Shown here piece after piece: positions 1 to 9,018 of a stretch of 64,000 nt of DNA. The stretch comes from JAIOPA01 sp036522895 (GTDB lineage Bacteria; Eisenbacteria; RBG-16-71-46): contig DATDEX010000279.1 of the NCBI GenBank assembly GCA_036522895.1, forward strand, positions 70,448 through 134,447. Direction: 5' to 3'. A program made the translations under genes and the position numbers. How positions within the stretch are numbered: position 1 is the stretch's first letter; each line of letters begins with the position of its first letter. The notes under the pieces were generated by a model, which searched no databases, was not told the DNA's origin, and saw nothing but the letters and a program-made list of their open reading frames with translations.

Positions 1-2166
1 TTGATAGGCGGCATCGCCCCAGTCCGAGGATGGGGTCGCGGCGCGCCCCGCGCTGATGAACGCCAGTGCGGAGAGGAGCACCATCGCCATGCCTGTCCGC
101 CTTGCAAGAACGCTCCCGGCCGCAAGCCAGAGTCCGAACCCCGCGAACTGCGCGTAGTGCGTGTGCCAGCCGAGTCCGGGGAGCAGGAGCGGCAGCGCGC
201 CGCAGGTCCACCAAGTCAGCGCGAACGGCAACACGCCACGCAGCTCCACGGTGGGTGCGCCGCTGGGTACATGAGTACTCTGTTCATCAAGACGCGCAAG
301 CAGCTTGACGAAGCAGAGGAGCAGGAGTGCACCGCGGAGCCCGTCCCACCACACCGATTTCCAACCGCCGTCGGGAAGCGGCCACGCATCCAAAGAGAAC
401 GCAGTGAGTACGCTCTTCAGGACAGCAAGCCATGGCGCGACTGCGCCCGGCGCGCGTACCAAGGGGACCGGGGTCCCGGTCCAGAGCCCGCCAAGCAGCA
501 GCGAGTGCGCGAGCGTCCATGCAAGCGCCACGGCGAACGAGGGCGCCGCCCGGAGCAGTGACTTGGACCATGGCCGACGGTCCCAGAAGTCGAGGGCGAA
601 GAAGAACAGGAGCATGGGCGCCGCTGACTCCTTACTCAGGAGCGCGAGCGCGTAGGCCAGTGCTGCCCATCCGACTCGGTCCGCGCGCCAGGCCAGCAAG
701 GAGAGCAGCGAGAGCAGCAGCATCCACAAATCCTGTGCGCCACCCGACCACAAGAGAAGAACGGCCCAGCCAGGCATCGTCGCCGCCCCGGCCACTGCGA
801 TTGAGGCTGCGGGCGCACCCACGAGCCGCCGCAGGAAGGCCCAAAGTGCTGCGAGAACGCCGCACGCGAGAACCAGATTCACCAGATGAAACGGCCATTC
901 TACAGGCCCGAATGCACGCTGGAGCCACCAGTAGTGGAACTCGCGTGACCATGGTCGCCACCAAGTGAGCGCAACGTTGGGGGGCCCCCATAGCGCTCCG
1001 AAGCCCCTACCCGCCACCTTGTCGAGGAACACGTAATCATCGTTCAGGAACGGAATTACAAACGCATCACGATAGCGGACGAACAGGAACAGGCTTGGCA
1101 ATAGCGAACCGATCGCCCGGACGTGGCGCACCGGGGGCAGTAGGACCCTGCCGATCTTGCGCACACGCTCCAGAATGGCCGGAATCCTTCCGAGGAGCGT
1201 GGCCGGACCGTCAGCAAGCGTGCTGGGTGGCTTGTCGGTATCCTCCGGAACGATCGCTGTTACATACTGTTGCACGAGCTCGCGTCCGTTTGATAGCCCG
1301 CGCCGATGCAATTCCTGTTCGAACTCGGCTAGGACATGGCGAATCGTTGGGCGCGCCGCAGGCTCCTTGCGTAGCATCTCGCGAATGAGCTGGCTTAAAA
1401 GGGGCGAAAGCTCTGGCCGTAGGACTTCAATCCGCGTCGGCTCGTCCTGACGCACCCGCCGGAGATGCTCCTCGAGTCCCACACTGGGATCAGCGAACGG
1501 TTTCTCGCTAGTGAGCACATAGTACGCAACCACCCCGAGCGAGAAGATATCTGATGGCAGATCGGGATTCTGCATCTGCGTCTGCTCAGGAGACATGAAC
1601 CCAAATGTACCTGCCAGCCTGGGCGTGGTCGTCGACTGTTCCACGATGCGGAGTCGCCGCCCCAACCCCAGATCCATGAGCCGCGCGATTCCTCCGCGGT
1701 CCACCATCACGTTAGCGGGCTTCAGGTCGCGATGTACAATCCCTCGTTCGTGTGCGTGCTCGAGCCCACGCGCGATGTCGCGTAGGATCAGGAGCAGGAC
1801 GTTCAGGTCCGGCGGCGCGGGGAGTTGCAACAGCTGTTCTAGGTTGATACCGTGGACGTACTCCATGACAAGGTAGGGCATGCCCTCGGTGGTCCCGAAA
1901 TCCATCGCGCGCGCGACGTTCTCATCGTGCATCTGCCCGAGGGTTCGCCCCTCCCGCCTGAAGTCCTTGACCGCGCGTGGATCCCAACTCATGTTACGCG
2001 CGAGAACTTTGATTGCGACGAAGGTCTCGAGTTCCGGGTGCCAGGCCTTGAACACTTGCCCCATGCCACCCTTACCGAGACTGCGTACGACGCGAAAGCG
2101 TCCGATTCGCCGGGGTGTGGGCCATGTAGAGGCGGAGGAATGAATGCCGGGGTCATCTTGAGACAT
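1..2166 (-). CDS. Ser/Thr protein kinase fused to GT-C-like membrane domain (C-terminus outside window)
   Basis: Read from ATG at 2166 the frame stays open to the window edge, 722 residues visible. The first ~290 residues are a Hanks-type kinase: glycine loop GKGGMGQVF at 31-39, lysine K53 in VAIKV, catalytic HRDLKPANV (D147), DLG in place of DFG (D165) and an SPE in place of APE. A ~60-residue linker follows. The rest is a multi-spanning membrane domain with an early LNDDYVF acidic pair and a WWRPWSREFHYWW stretch followed by FHLVN, the layout of bacterial protein-mannosyltransferase-like (GT-C fold) proteins. The kinase would phosphorylate Ser/Thr in the cytoplasm. Coupling to a glycosyltransferase-like membrane part is inferred from the fusion. 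No FHA or PASTA domain is seen in the visible part. Confidence 0.85.
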   Translation of the reverse strand, partial: MSQDDPGIHSSASTWPTPRRIGRFRVVRSLGKGGMGQVFKAWHPELETFVAIKVLARNMSWDPRAVKDFRREGRTLGQMHDENVARAMDFGTTEGMPYLVMEYVHGINLEQLLQLPAPPDLNVLLLILRDIARGLEHAHERGIVHRDLKPANVMVDRGGIARLMDLGLGRRLRIVEQSTTTPRLAGTFGFMSPEQTQMQNPDLPSDIFSLGVVAYYVLTSEKPFADPSVGLEEHLRRVRQDEPTRIEVLRPELSPLLSQLIREMLRKEPAARPTIRHVLAEFEQELHRRGLSNGRELVQQYVTAIVPEDTDKPPSTLADGPATLLGRIPAILERVRKIGRVLLPPVRHVRAIGSLLPSLFLFVRYRDAFVIPFLNDDYVFLDKVAGRGFGALWGPPNVALTWWRPWSREFHYWWLQRAFGPVEWPFHLVNLVLACGVLAALWAFLRRLVGAPAASIAVAGAATMPGWAVLLLWSGGAQDLWMLLLSLLSLLAWRADRVGWAALAYALALLSKESAAPMLLFFFALDFWDRRPWSKSLLRAAPSFAVALAWTLAHSLLLGGLWTGTPVPLVRAPGAVAPWLAVLKSVLTAFSLDAWPLPDGGWKSVWWDGLRGALLLLCFVKLLARLDEQSTHVPSGAPTVELRGVLPFALTWWTCGALPLLLPGLGWHTHYAQFAGFGLWLAAGSVLARRTGMAMVLLSALAFISAGRAATPSSDWGDAAYQ

Positions 2167-2485
2167 AGACCCTCAGTTAGCGGGATTCTGACCGATGGCA
2201 GGGTACCTTGCTGTTGCGCACTTCGGGGCTAGGAACGCCCTGTTGAAGAAGGTGCTCTCGATGGCGGCGGAAAGCGAAAGTCACTGGCGGGCGCAGACCT
2301 CACGACGCGATGCGCTGCCGCCGAAAGCAGGAATCCGTCCAAACCAGGAGCTGCGCGCGAGTCACTGGAACACACGCCGAAGCCCAGAATTCACTGGTCA
2401 GAAGTGAGGTCGCCTTCTCTGGATGATCCGGCAACGCGTGGACACGGCAGGACGGCGATGGGCTTTGAGGGGCAGCCAAACTTCC
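2167..2485. other. intergenic region, nothing recognised
   Basis: About 320 bases between the start of the kinase gene and the end of the OLD-type nuclease gene. It should hold the kinase promoter. I see no convincing ORF, tRNA, hairpin terminator or repeat. Confidence 0.4.
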
Positions 2486-4189
2486 CTACTTGCTTTCGAC
2501 TACGGGCGCCTGGGCCGGTCTTCCCGCGAGCCACTGCAGTACCCTCGGAAAGGGATCCGGAATCGCTAGTGACAGGTCGGCTGCCATCAGTCTGGCGCGC
2601 GTCGGTTTCCCGATGTTCGGGTACTTCTGGCACTCGGCTTGGTAGGCCCTTTCACCGAGCACTCCCCGCAAGTGATCCTCGAAGTTCCGCGAAAGTTCCC
2701 ACACTTTCAACGACCCGTCCGACTTCTCAAGGGCCTTAAGGCTGGCATTGAAGGTCCGCTCACTGTCTCGATCATCTTTGAAGTCCGTTGAGTCAGAATC
2801 GAAGACCGCGCCGACTGGGATCCCGAACGAAGACGTGATCGCAATGAACTCAGGTAGATTGCGCTTGCCACCGACCTCAACGATCGTCGCACCATCTCGA
2901 TCGAGATCCACGCCGAGCCGCCTTGCGTACTCGGGCAATGCCAGTTTCTCGGTGTCGCCTTCCACAAACAACACGCGTGAAGCAAAGAAGAGCTCGTTGC
3001 GCTCAGGGTCGAGTTCCTTTAGCAGCTTCTCCCGGCGCTTGGGATCACTCGGCAAAGCGGAGGGCGTTGCAAGCGTCCCGGCCGGCCCCCGACGAAGGAT
3101 GACCACGTCGGTGTAGTCCGGGACTGCGACAAAGTGCGTTGAGTGTGTGGTGTAGATGACCTGATTGGTCCTGCCAATCTCGCGAAGCGTTCGGTAAAGA
3201 GACCGTTGCATCTGCGGGTGTAGGAACATCTCAGGCTCTTCGATCAGAATGATCGCACCCTGTCTACGTCGCTGCTCAAATGCTCGGAGGATCGCGAGCA
3301 CCAAGGCGTTCTGCACTCCTTCACCAAGCTCCGTCGCGCTAATCGAGAAGCCCCCCTCGCGGACGCGCAAGTCGAGAGACTTGTAGAAGTCCATCGAATC
3401 AAACGGGGAAAAGAAGAAGTCCAGCTTCTCGGAGTCCGTCGAAGGATCGAATCCTAGCTGATGAAGCGCGTTGTCCTTGATCGCCTTCTCCAGCGCTACG
3501 AGATCCGTGGTTCGAAGGACTTTGAGCGCTTCTCCCATAAGCTCTTGGAATCTCTCAAGTCGAGGCATCTCAACTTGGCCTCCACCGGGGCCCGCGCTCG
3601 TAATCGTGTTCTTGGGATCCCGCAGCCCGCGATCAATGTCTTCGAGCAGCGGCCGGAGCAGCGAGTACCGCGCACCAGGAAGATGCTCCTTGAGGCTGCG
3701 ATTCGTTCCAATGTAGATCAGTGGAACCGCATCGCGCACGTCGCTCGGTATGCCAACGACTGGCTCGTACTTGTGTTGCTCGCCCTTCCTGGGCGGTTTG
3801 CCGACAACCATGACCGCCCCGCCCTTGCGGTCGATGCAATCTTGCTCAAGCCTGCGTTCGCCCTTTCGTGAGCCGATCTTGTAGCGCGTCCATTTGAACG
3901 TCACTCCAAACACGTCGGAGGGCGGAGCTCCCTTCACCTTGTTAAAGGCAATGGCGGGATCGAATTTCAAGGCGATCTCGATGTCAGTCGAGGGCTCGCG
4001 TAAGTAGACGTCGTCCTCCACAAACGAACTTGAGGACACCCAATCGCGCCCCATTACACGCCGAATCGCTTCAAGCAGGTTGCTCTTGCCCGCATTGTTA
4101 GGACCCACGAGCGCGCAGCCCTGTGGCAGCTCTAGGTCGACATCGCGAAGTGAGCGAAAGCCTTTGACGGTGACGTGGGAAATACGCAT
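2486..4189 (-). CDS. OLD-family ATP-dependent nuclease (AAA ATPase plus TOPRIM)
   Basis: 567 residues. The N-terminal ABC/SMC-type ATPase starts at once (FRSLRDVDLELP) with Walker A GPNNAGKS (K35), Walker B ILIEEPEMFLHP and switch-His YTTHSTHF. The C-terminal third is a TOPRIM nuclease: VLFVEGDTEKLALPEY supplies the first glutamate and VFDSDSTD the DxD. OLD proteins are ATP-controlled DNA nucleases. The first known (P2 Old) excludes phage lambda, and relatives act in Gabija. No UvrD-like GajB partner lies beside it, so it fits a stand-alone (class 1) OLD. It lies just downstream of a recombinase fragment on the same strand, suggesting it came as recombinase-carried cargo. Its role in defence is inferred. 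Confidence 0.88.
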   Translation of the reverse strand: MRISHVTVKGFRSLRDVDLELPQGCALVGPNNAGKSNLLEAIRRVMGRDWVSSSSFVEDDVYLREPSTDIEIALKFDPAIAFNKVKGAPPSDVFGVTFKWTRYKIGSRKGERRLEQDCIDRKGGAVMVVGKPPRKGEQHKYEPVVGIPSDVRDAVPLIYIGTNRSLKEHLPGARYSLLRPLLEDIDRGLRDPKNTITSAGPGGGQVEMPRLERFQELMGEALKVLRTTDLVALEKAIKDNALHQLGFDPSTDSEKLDFFFSPFDSMDFYKSLDLRVREGGFSISATELGEGVQNALVLAILRAFEQRRRQGAIILIEEPEMFLHPQMQRSLYRTLREIGRTNQVIYTTHSTHFVAVPDYTDVVILRRGPAGTLATPSALPSDPKRREKLLKELDPERNELFFASRVLFVEGDTEKLALPEYARRLGVDLDRDGATIVEVGGKRNLPEFIAITSSFGIPVGAVFDSDSTDFKDDRDSERTFNASLKALEKSDGSLKVWELSRNFEDHLRGVLGERAYQAECQKYPNIGKPTRARLMAADLSLAIPDPFPRVLQWLAGRPAQAPVVESK

Positions 4190-4236
4190 AGCCTAAGCAC
4201 ACCACGGGGGCCGACATTTGTCCAGAGGCCACCGCT

Positions 4237-4926
4237 CTAGACAGCACCTGCGTTCCGCAGTGGATGCCTAGAGATCTGTGCGCGCAGGTGCTGCGTGCTA
4301 GCCGCGAGGTAGAGCGTCGTCGACTTGATGTCGCTGTGCCCCATCATCCTCAAGAGAGCGTAAATATCGCAGCCGCCTTCGAGCATCAAGGTCGCGAAGG
4401 TGTGGCGCAGAGTGTGTAGGTGGAAGCGGGGCGTGGGTGCCTTCTGCAGAGACACGATTACCCGTCGGAGGCCATCGACGGAGAGGACCTCGTCACGTCG
4501 GACTGACGTGAAGACCTCGGCACAGCGCTTGCCTGTTGCCTTCCGCTCCTCAAGGTAGCGCCGCAAGGTTCCTGCAAGGGCGGGCTGCACGGGCACATAG
4601 TGATCCTTTGAGCCCTTGCCCTGGCGCACGAGAGTGGATCGCCCATCTAGATCAAGGTCGGTGAGGACCAGTCGTAAGAGCTCCGTGCGACGGAGACCGG
4701 CATACAGACACGTCGCGAGCAGCGCACGATTGCGGCTGTGGTGGAACCGTGAACCGGTCCTGGCGTTCGCCACCAGTTCGAGGAGCCGCTGGGCCTCCTG
4801 AAGGGAGAGCCGTGCCGGCAGTCGCCGCTCGAGCCGTGGTAGGCCGAGCGGACGCGCGCCGGGATGCGAGCTGCTCTTGAGCATGGGCGCTGGACGTGGC
4901 AGCCGCCGGACCCACGTCCAGCACAC
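4237..4926 (-). pseudogene. tyrosine recombinase, catalytic domain only, N-terminus lost
   Basis: 229 residues from a GTG. All catalytic positions are visible: R in GLRRTE, K in GKGSKD, HTLRH, GHSDIKS and the nucleophile in TTLYLA. It lacks the ~90-residue N-terminal core-binding domain of XerC/D-type enzymes. Going upstream, the frame meets a TGA at 4936-4938, and an IS3-family element begins only 30 bases further on. The gene therefore looks truncated, by decay and probably by the insertion, although the catalytic part is intact. The OLD nuclease gene follows 47 bases downstream on the same strand. Confidence 0.7.
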
Positions 4927-4962
4927 GGCACATCGTCAGCACGCTGTGCTCTCAGCGGTGAG

Positions 4963-4996
4963 CCTTTGGAGTGCCCCCTGATCTGAGGACCACCGG
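4963..4996 (+). repeat. IS left end: target duplication CCTT plus left inverted repeat
   Basis: CCTT at 4963-4966 is followed by the left terminal repeat at 4967-4996, beginning TGGAGTGCCCC. It matches the reverse complement of the right end with only a few mismatches and a one-base gap over ~29 bases. Confidence 0.88.
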
Positions 4997-5032
4997 ATAT
5001 GGCAGGATTCCCCGGTCCACGGAGGATCCTGC

Positions 5033-5296
5033 ATGCGGAAGAGCCGGTTCACGGACGAGCAGATCGTCGCCATCGTTCGCGAGAGCGAGGGCATGACGGT
5101 CGAGCAGTGCGCGAAGAAGCACGGCATCACCCCGACGACGCTGTTCCGGTGGCGCAAGCGGTTCGGGGGCCTCGACGCCAGCCAGGCCGCGGAGTTGCGG
5201 CAACTGCAGGCGGAGAACGCGCGACTGAAGAAGCTGCTGGTGCAGCGCGAGCTCGACATCGACATCCTGCGGGAGATCAACGCAAAAAAATGGTGA
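5033..5296 (+). CDS. IS3-family transposase OrfA
   Basis: 87 residues. An N-terminal helix-turn-helix (FTDEQIVAIVRESEG, then GITPTTLFRWRKRFGG) is followed by a leucine-zipper-like coil (ELRQLQAENARLKKLL). OrfA binds the IS ends and forms the N-terminal part of the OrfAB fusion transposase. The frame ends at 5296 just past the A7 run at 5284-5290, where ribosomes are expected to slip back one base into orfB. Confidence 0.9.
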   Translation: MRKSRFTDEQIVAIVRESEGMTVEQCAKKHGITPTTLFRWRKRFGGLDASQAAELRQLQAENARLKKLLVQRELDIDILREINAKKW

Positions 5297-6225
5297 GCGC
5301 ACAGGCTCGCCGCGAACAAGTGGACTTCGCCGTCGGTCGTGGGGCGTCGGTCCGCCGATCCTGTGCGCTGCTGCAGGTGAGCCGTTCGGCGCTGGGCTAC
5401 ACGAGTACGATGCCGGCCCGCGATGCAGAGTTGGCGACCGAGTTGATCGAGATCTCGGCGGCGCACGCGGCCTACGGGCATCGGTTCGCCTGGGCGTTGC
5501 TGCGGCGTCGCCAGTGGCGGGTGAACAAGAAGCGGGTGCGCCGGGTGTGGCGGGCGCTGGGATTGCACGTGCGCAAGAAGAAGCGCCGGAAGATTCACAC
5601 CGGCCAGGCGCGGGTATTCGCGGCGACGGGACCGAACCAAGTCTGGGCGTACGACTTCACGCTCGATCGCTGTGCCAACGGGCAGGTGCTGAAGTCGCTG
5701 TCGATCGTGGACGAGTGGACCCGCGAGTGCCTGGCCATCGAGGTCGGCTCGTCGCTGACCGCCGTGCGCGTCATCGCCGTGCTCGAGCGGCTGTTCCGGC
5801 AGTACGGGGCCCCGCAGGTGTTGAGGAGCGACAACGGCCCCGAGTTCATCGCACGGGCCCTGAAGATCTGGACATTGCTGCACCACAGCGAGACGGCGAC
5901 GATCGACCCCGGCAAGCCGTGGCAGAATGGCAGCGTCGAGAGCTTCCATGCGACGTTTCGACGCGAGTGCCTGGACGCCGAGTACTTCGCGCACTTGCGC
6001 GAGGCGAAGATCCTGATTGAGCAGTGGCGGTGGGAGTACAACACGCAGCGGCCGCACAGCAGCCTCGGCTATCGCACGCCGGCGGAAGTCGGCGGAGAGG
6101 CCCGCGCGGCAATGATGTCTAAGTCGAGTGGCCCCGAGATCGGCGATCCTGGGGCAACCTTGGAAGCCGCAGTCGAGGGAAACCAAGTCGAAGCTCACCC
6201 CATCACGCCGGAGACCCTGTCATAG
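5290..6225 (+). CDS. IS3-family transposase OrfB (DDE integrase core)
   Basis: 311 residues if started at the ATG that overlaps the slippery run. More probably it is made mainly as an OrfAB fusion by -1 frameshifting. It has the IS3 N-terminal HTH_21-like region (RRSCALLQVSRSALGY, HAAYGHRFAWALLRRR) and a DDE catalytic core: first Asp in WAYDFTLD, second in LRSDNGPEF and the Glu in NGSVESFHATFRREC. WRWEYNTQRPHSSLGYRTPAE closes the domain, as in family members. It catalyses excision and integration of the element. Confidence 0.92.
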   Translation: MVSAQARREQVDFAVGRGASVRRSCALLQVSRSALGYTSTMPARDAELATELIEISAAHAAYGHRFAWALLRRRQWRVNKKRVRRVWRALGLHVRKKKRRKIHTGQARVFAATGPNQVWAYDFTLDRCANGQVLKSLSIVDEWTRECLAIEVGSSLTAVRVIAVLERLFRQYGAPQVLRSDNGPEFIARALKIWTLLHHSETATIDPGKPWQNGSVESFHATFRRECLDAEYFAHLREAKILIEQWRWEYNTQRPHSSLGYRTPAEVGGEARAAMMSKSSGPEIGDPGATLEAAVEGNQVEAHPITPETLS

Positions 6226-6258
6226 CCGATGGTCCGAGGATCGGGGACACTCCACCTT
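6226..6258 (+). repeat. IS right end: right inverted repeat plus target duplication CCTT
   Basis: Right terminal repeat at 6226-6254, ending GGGGACACTCCA, followed by CCTT at 6255-6258. The orfB stop codon ends one base before the repeat. Confidence 0.88.
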
Positions 6259-6418
6259 GACGAACTCGTACGTCCCGCGGACTCGACCAGTGCTCGGCTT
6301 CGTGGACATCGGCATTGCCCTCCCGGGCTGCTAGCATGCCATCAGCTGTCCACCAATCCCTGGGATCTCCACCAACTTGCGTATCTGTCGATAGTGCTGT
6401 TATCCACAGGAGGATGAG

Positions 6419-7168
6419 ATGGCCGCACGTCCAAGCGTGGTGCACGGTACTCTTCGCGTACTGCTGCATGACACGCTGCGCACCATTGTGCATGACACGA
6501 CGGTCGTGCGGGACACACTCACGGCGTTTAAGGGAGCGGTCCCCTCCCCGCTGCGCGTTGAACTGCTTGACCACTTCGTCGCGAAGGACTGGATCAACGT
6601 CGCAGTCGCTCTCGGGGCAGCTTGGTTGGGCGCGTGGATTGGTGCGAGGCTGACGAGAAAGGCAAGCATCGAGGCGTTTGAGAATGAGCAAAGCACCCGC
6701 CACAGGGACGCCGCCGACAGATTCCGGCGGCGTGTTCTGAGCAATCTGCGCCGCGTTGCGCGGCTGTGTGGGGAGCTGCAGACCCACGAGCCCATGAAGG
6801 CTTTCCGCGAGACGGTAGGCGAGGAACTCGAAGTCGCGTGGAACTTGTACTACCACGTTGCCGACCCGATCTTCTTTTCATCGCGGAACGATCTACCGGA
6901 GCGCATCGACGCATTCTTCGTGCGCATTCATTCGCTCGCCGAGCACATCAAGGCGATCCGCGCCGAGACAACCTCGGCAGTTGTCGGAGGGCAGTCGGCG
7001 GGGGCTATGGGGTTCGTCTACCTGCCGCACGGATCGCTTCCAGATCGACGCAAGCGGGTGTCAGAAGAAGCCACGGCGCTGAACAGTCAGGCGATGGCTC
7101 TCTTAGGAGAGATTGAGCCGCAGTCTACCGAAACACCCGCTGAGTCGGGAGGCGAGATGAAGCAATAA
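6419..7168 (+). CDS. hypothetical protein with one membrane helix and helical domain
   Basis: 249 residues. The start is supported by AGGAGG at 6408-6413. A helical amphipathic N-terminus (repeated HDT motifs at 17-33) precedes a single membrane segment around 59-76 (INVAVALGAAWLGAWIGARL). A long, charged, mostly helical region follows and ends in an acidic Ser/Thr-rich tail. No family recognised. It is the first gene after the IS and converges on the deoxyribosyltransferase-like gene, which ends 25 bases away. A TM-plus-helical-domain layout is common in effectors of phage defence operons, but nothing in the sequence proves that role. Confidence 0.6.
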   Translation: MAARPSVVHGTLRVLLHDTLRTIVHDTTVVRDTLTAFKGAVPSPLRVELLDHFVAKDWINVAVALGAAWLGAWIGARLTRKASIEAFENEQSTRHRDAADRFRRRVLSNLRRVARLCGELQTHEPMKAFRETVGEELEVAWNLYYHVADPIFFSSRNDLPERIDAFFVRIHSLAEHIKAIRAETTSAVVGGQSAGAMGFVYLPHGSLPDRRKRVSEEATALNSQAMALLGEIEPQSTETPAESGGEMKQ

Positions 7169-7193
7169 CGTTGCCCGACTCCCTCGGACGCGC

Positions 7194-8156
7194 CTAGAGC
7201 GGCGGCTTGTTCGGTCCCGGCCCAATCACAGACTCTATGCGGTGCTGTAGCTTCAGTTTGAACACGGCGCAACCGTCGGCCGAATCGTCCCAGCCCAGAA
7301 AGTTGAAGTGGGCGACGTCAAAGTGCAGTCGCTTCTTGTCGAGCGTCGCTTGCTTGCATGTCCAGATCACCGGCAGGCCGAGACCGAGGGCAAACCCCGC
7401 TTCAAAGTAGACACCACCACGAGAACCGGTGAAGTCCGCCACGATGAATCGGCTTTGACGAATCTGCGCAATGATCTCGTCGTCGATCCGGTTCACGTGC
7501 TCGTGCAGGTTGATGACTTGCGGCTCGTACCCGGCGTCACGGATGGCTGCCTGAAGGCCATCGTCTCGTAGGGTCTCGAGCCCGGGGTGGAACCACATGG
7601 CCACGAACCCTACGCGGCTTGTGCTTGGCTTGTGGCGCATTTCCGCGAGGCGCGCCCATCCTGGGGCGGCAATCTTCACTTGCGTAACGTTGTTCACAAG
7701 TACCGTGGGATTCTTCACCTGAAGCTGGCCAAGATCGCTGCCAAGGTACTCCTGCGTCAGGTAGGCCAGCTCGACCGCATCCCACGCCTGCGTCCGGGCG
7801 AGCAGGCTTGGACTATCACATTGAACCGGAATAAGACGACCTGGCGCCGGGCTGGTATGCGCCAAGATCGCGAGGAGGCGATCGCCCTTCTCGGCTACAC
7901 TCAAGGGTCGCATTGCGAGCAGGCGCGGCACCTGCGGAGAAGTAAAGCGAGTCCTTGGGTTCTCCGAGAGATAGCCAGAGATCGTCGCGCGCTGCGTGTC
8001 GCCGACCTTTGGCGAGGCCAGCAGGTCTCTCGCTTCTTCAGTCGTGGTGAACGTGCCGCAACGTGGGCAGCGGACGTCGAGGTCAGTGCTCATCGCATTC
8101 GGAGATTCAACCCTCGCATCCTCACGTTGGCATACGGGGCAGATTGAGCGGTCCAT
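7194..8156 (-). CDS. zinc-ribbon protein with nucleoside 2-deoxyribosyltransferase-like domain
   Basis: 320 residues. The N-terminus has two CxxC knuckles (CPVC at 6-9 and CPRC at ~30-33), a zinc ribbon. A variable middle precedes a C-terminal Rossmann-like domain with the deoxyribosyltransferase signature: VGFVAMWFHP, IDDEIIAQIRQSRFIVADFTG, then RGGVYFEAGFALGLGLPVIW carrying the candidate catalytic Glu. The family breaks N-glycosidic bonds of nucleosides and is related to TIR-like NAD-cleaving folds. Similar stand-alone proteins are widespread in defence islands. Substrate is unknown, and the zinc ribbon could bind nucleic acid. Confidence 0.75.
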   Translation of the reverse strand: MDRSICPVCQREDARVESPNAMSTDLDVRCPRCGTFTTTEEARDLLASPKVGDTQRATISGYLSENPRTRFTSPQVPRLLAMRPLSVAEKGDRLLAILAHTSPAPGRLIPVQCDSPSLLARTQAWDAVELAYLTQEYLGSDLGQLQVKNPTVLVNNVTQVKIAAPGWARLAEMRHKPSTSRVGFVAMWFHPGLETLRDDGLQAAIRDAGYEPQVINLHEHVNRIDDEIIAQIRQSRFIVADFTGSRGGVYFEAGFALGLGLPVIWTCKQATLDKKRLHFDVAHFNFLGWDDSADGCAVFKLKLQHRIESVIGPGPNKPPL

Positions 8157-8159
8157 CGT

Positions 8160-8430
8160 GGGAGCCTACGGCTCCAGTTACCACCCTCACAAGCCCACGC
8201 CATCGACGCACCCGCTGCACCGTGAGGCGAAGTGCCAGGGCGATCCCGAGCACCCGGCTGATCGGTGCCAACGGCCGGCCCGTTACCGCTCGGACACCCC
8301 GTAGAAGCGTGGTCTTTGTTCTTACCTCGTCACGCATCGCGCGCAGGATCTCCAGGTCCACCGCCCGTTTCCCGATCAGCCGCTCGAGCTCGCGAAGCTT
8401 CTGCTGCGCCGCCAGCGGTTCGCTCGAACG
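8160..8430 (-). pseudogene. decayed IS3-type transposase fragment
   Basis: On the minus strand a frame around 8421 downwards reads KLRELERLIGKRAVDLEIL, the coiled end of an IS3 OrfA, and continues into APISRVLGIALA, which resembles the start of OrfB. No full orfA or orfB remains, and no terminal repeats were found. It fills most of the gap between two defence-like genes. Alternative: chance coding-like sequence. Confidence 0.45.
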
Positions 8431-8518
8431 TCGAGTGGAGACGTATACTGTGCCTTGCTGGTGGGCGCCCGCTTGGGCGAAGCGCACGCGCGCCCGGCAC
8501 GAGAACCGAGGAGGAGAC

Positions 8519-8944
8519 ATGGGGCTGCTGGACAAGCTGAAGTTCCAACTCTGGGACGACGTCGGCGCCGTCGTCGACCTGATCGCGAAGTGGCGCCCAC
8601 GCAAGTGTGAAACCGAGAAGGACTTCGAGAAGTCGCTGTACGCCTACCTGCACGAGGCGTTCGAGGACACGCAGATCACGAAGCAGTTCGCGCAGGGTCG
8701 CATGCGCGCGGACCTCATGGTTGGGGGGAAGGTCATCATCGAGCTGAAGCACAACCTCGATTCCACGGCGAAGCTCCAGAGGCTCATCGGCCAACTCAGC
8801 CAGTACGACTCCTGGAAGGGGCGCGTCATCGTTCTCTTGACCGGGGAGACGGAGCCGAACCTTCTGAAAGAGCTGAAGCAGTTCATCAGGAAGCAGGGGT
8901 GGGACGACCTGGATGGCGAGAAGGTGACAATCACTCAGAAGTAG
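8519..8944 (+). CDS. small protein with PD-(D/E)XK nuclease-like core
   Basis: 141 residues. ATG at 8519 follows GAGGAGGAG closely. Residues ~60-100 read RMRADLMVGGKVIIELKHNLDS and then LIGQLSQYDSW, the beta-hairpin D...ExK plus Q-containing helix arrangement of restriction-endonuclease-like folds. The N-terminus has an acidic helix (ETEKDFEKSLYAYLHEAF). It may nick or cut DNA, or be a structural relative. It lies ~75 bases upstream of another gene with a similar core on the same strand, so the two could form an operon. Confidence 0.6.
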   Translation: MGLLDKLKFQLWDDVGAVVDLIAKWRPRKCETEKDFEKSLYAYLHEAFEDTQITKQFAQGRMRADLMVGGKVIIELKHNLDSTAKLQRLIGQLSQYDSWKGRVIVLLTGETEPNLLKELKQFIRKQGWDDLDGEKVTITQK

Positions 8945-9018
8945 CGGCGCGGTTGTGCATCACCGCATCAATCAACGCTTGCAACCGTCGCAAGTCGAGA
9001 ACAAGGAGTAAGATAGGC

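Larger units (their letters stand above)
4967..6254 (+). mobile_element. complete IS3-family insertion sequence (IS407-like group)
   Basis: 1288 bp with imperfect terminal inverted repeats and a 4-bp direct repeat CCTT on each side (4963-4966 and 6255-6258), as expected for the target duplication of this group. It carries orfA and an overlapping orfB one frame back, joined by an A7 slippery run. Both reading frames are intact, so the copy may still be active. It sits immediately upstream of the truncated tyrosine recombinase. Confidence 0.93.

Noticed and set aside
1..561. Plus-strand frame at the window start
   Set aside because: Antisense to the clear kinase-membrane protein gene; Arg/Pro-rich translation typical of shadow frames.
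2486..4189. OLD nuclease as part of a Gabija pair
   Set aside because: No UvrD-like GajB gene beside it.
4936..6198. Long minus-strand open frame across the IS element
   Set aside because: Mirror of the transposase reading frame in GC-rich DNA; its translation has no family match, while the plus strand has all transposase motifs.
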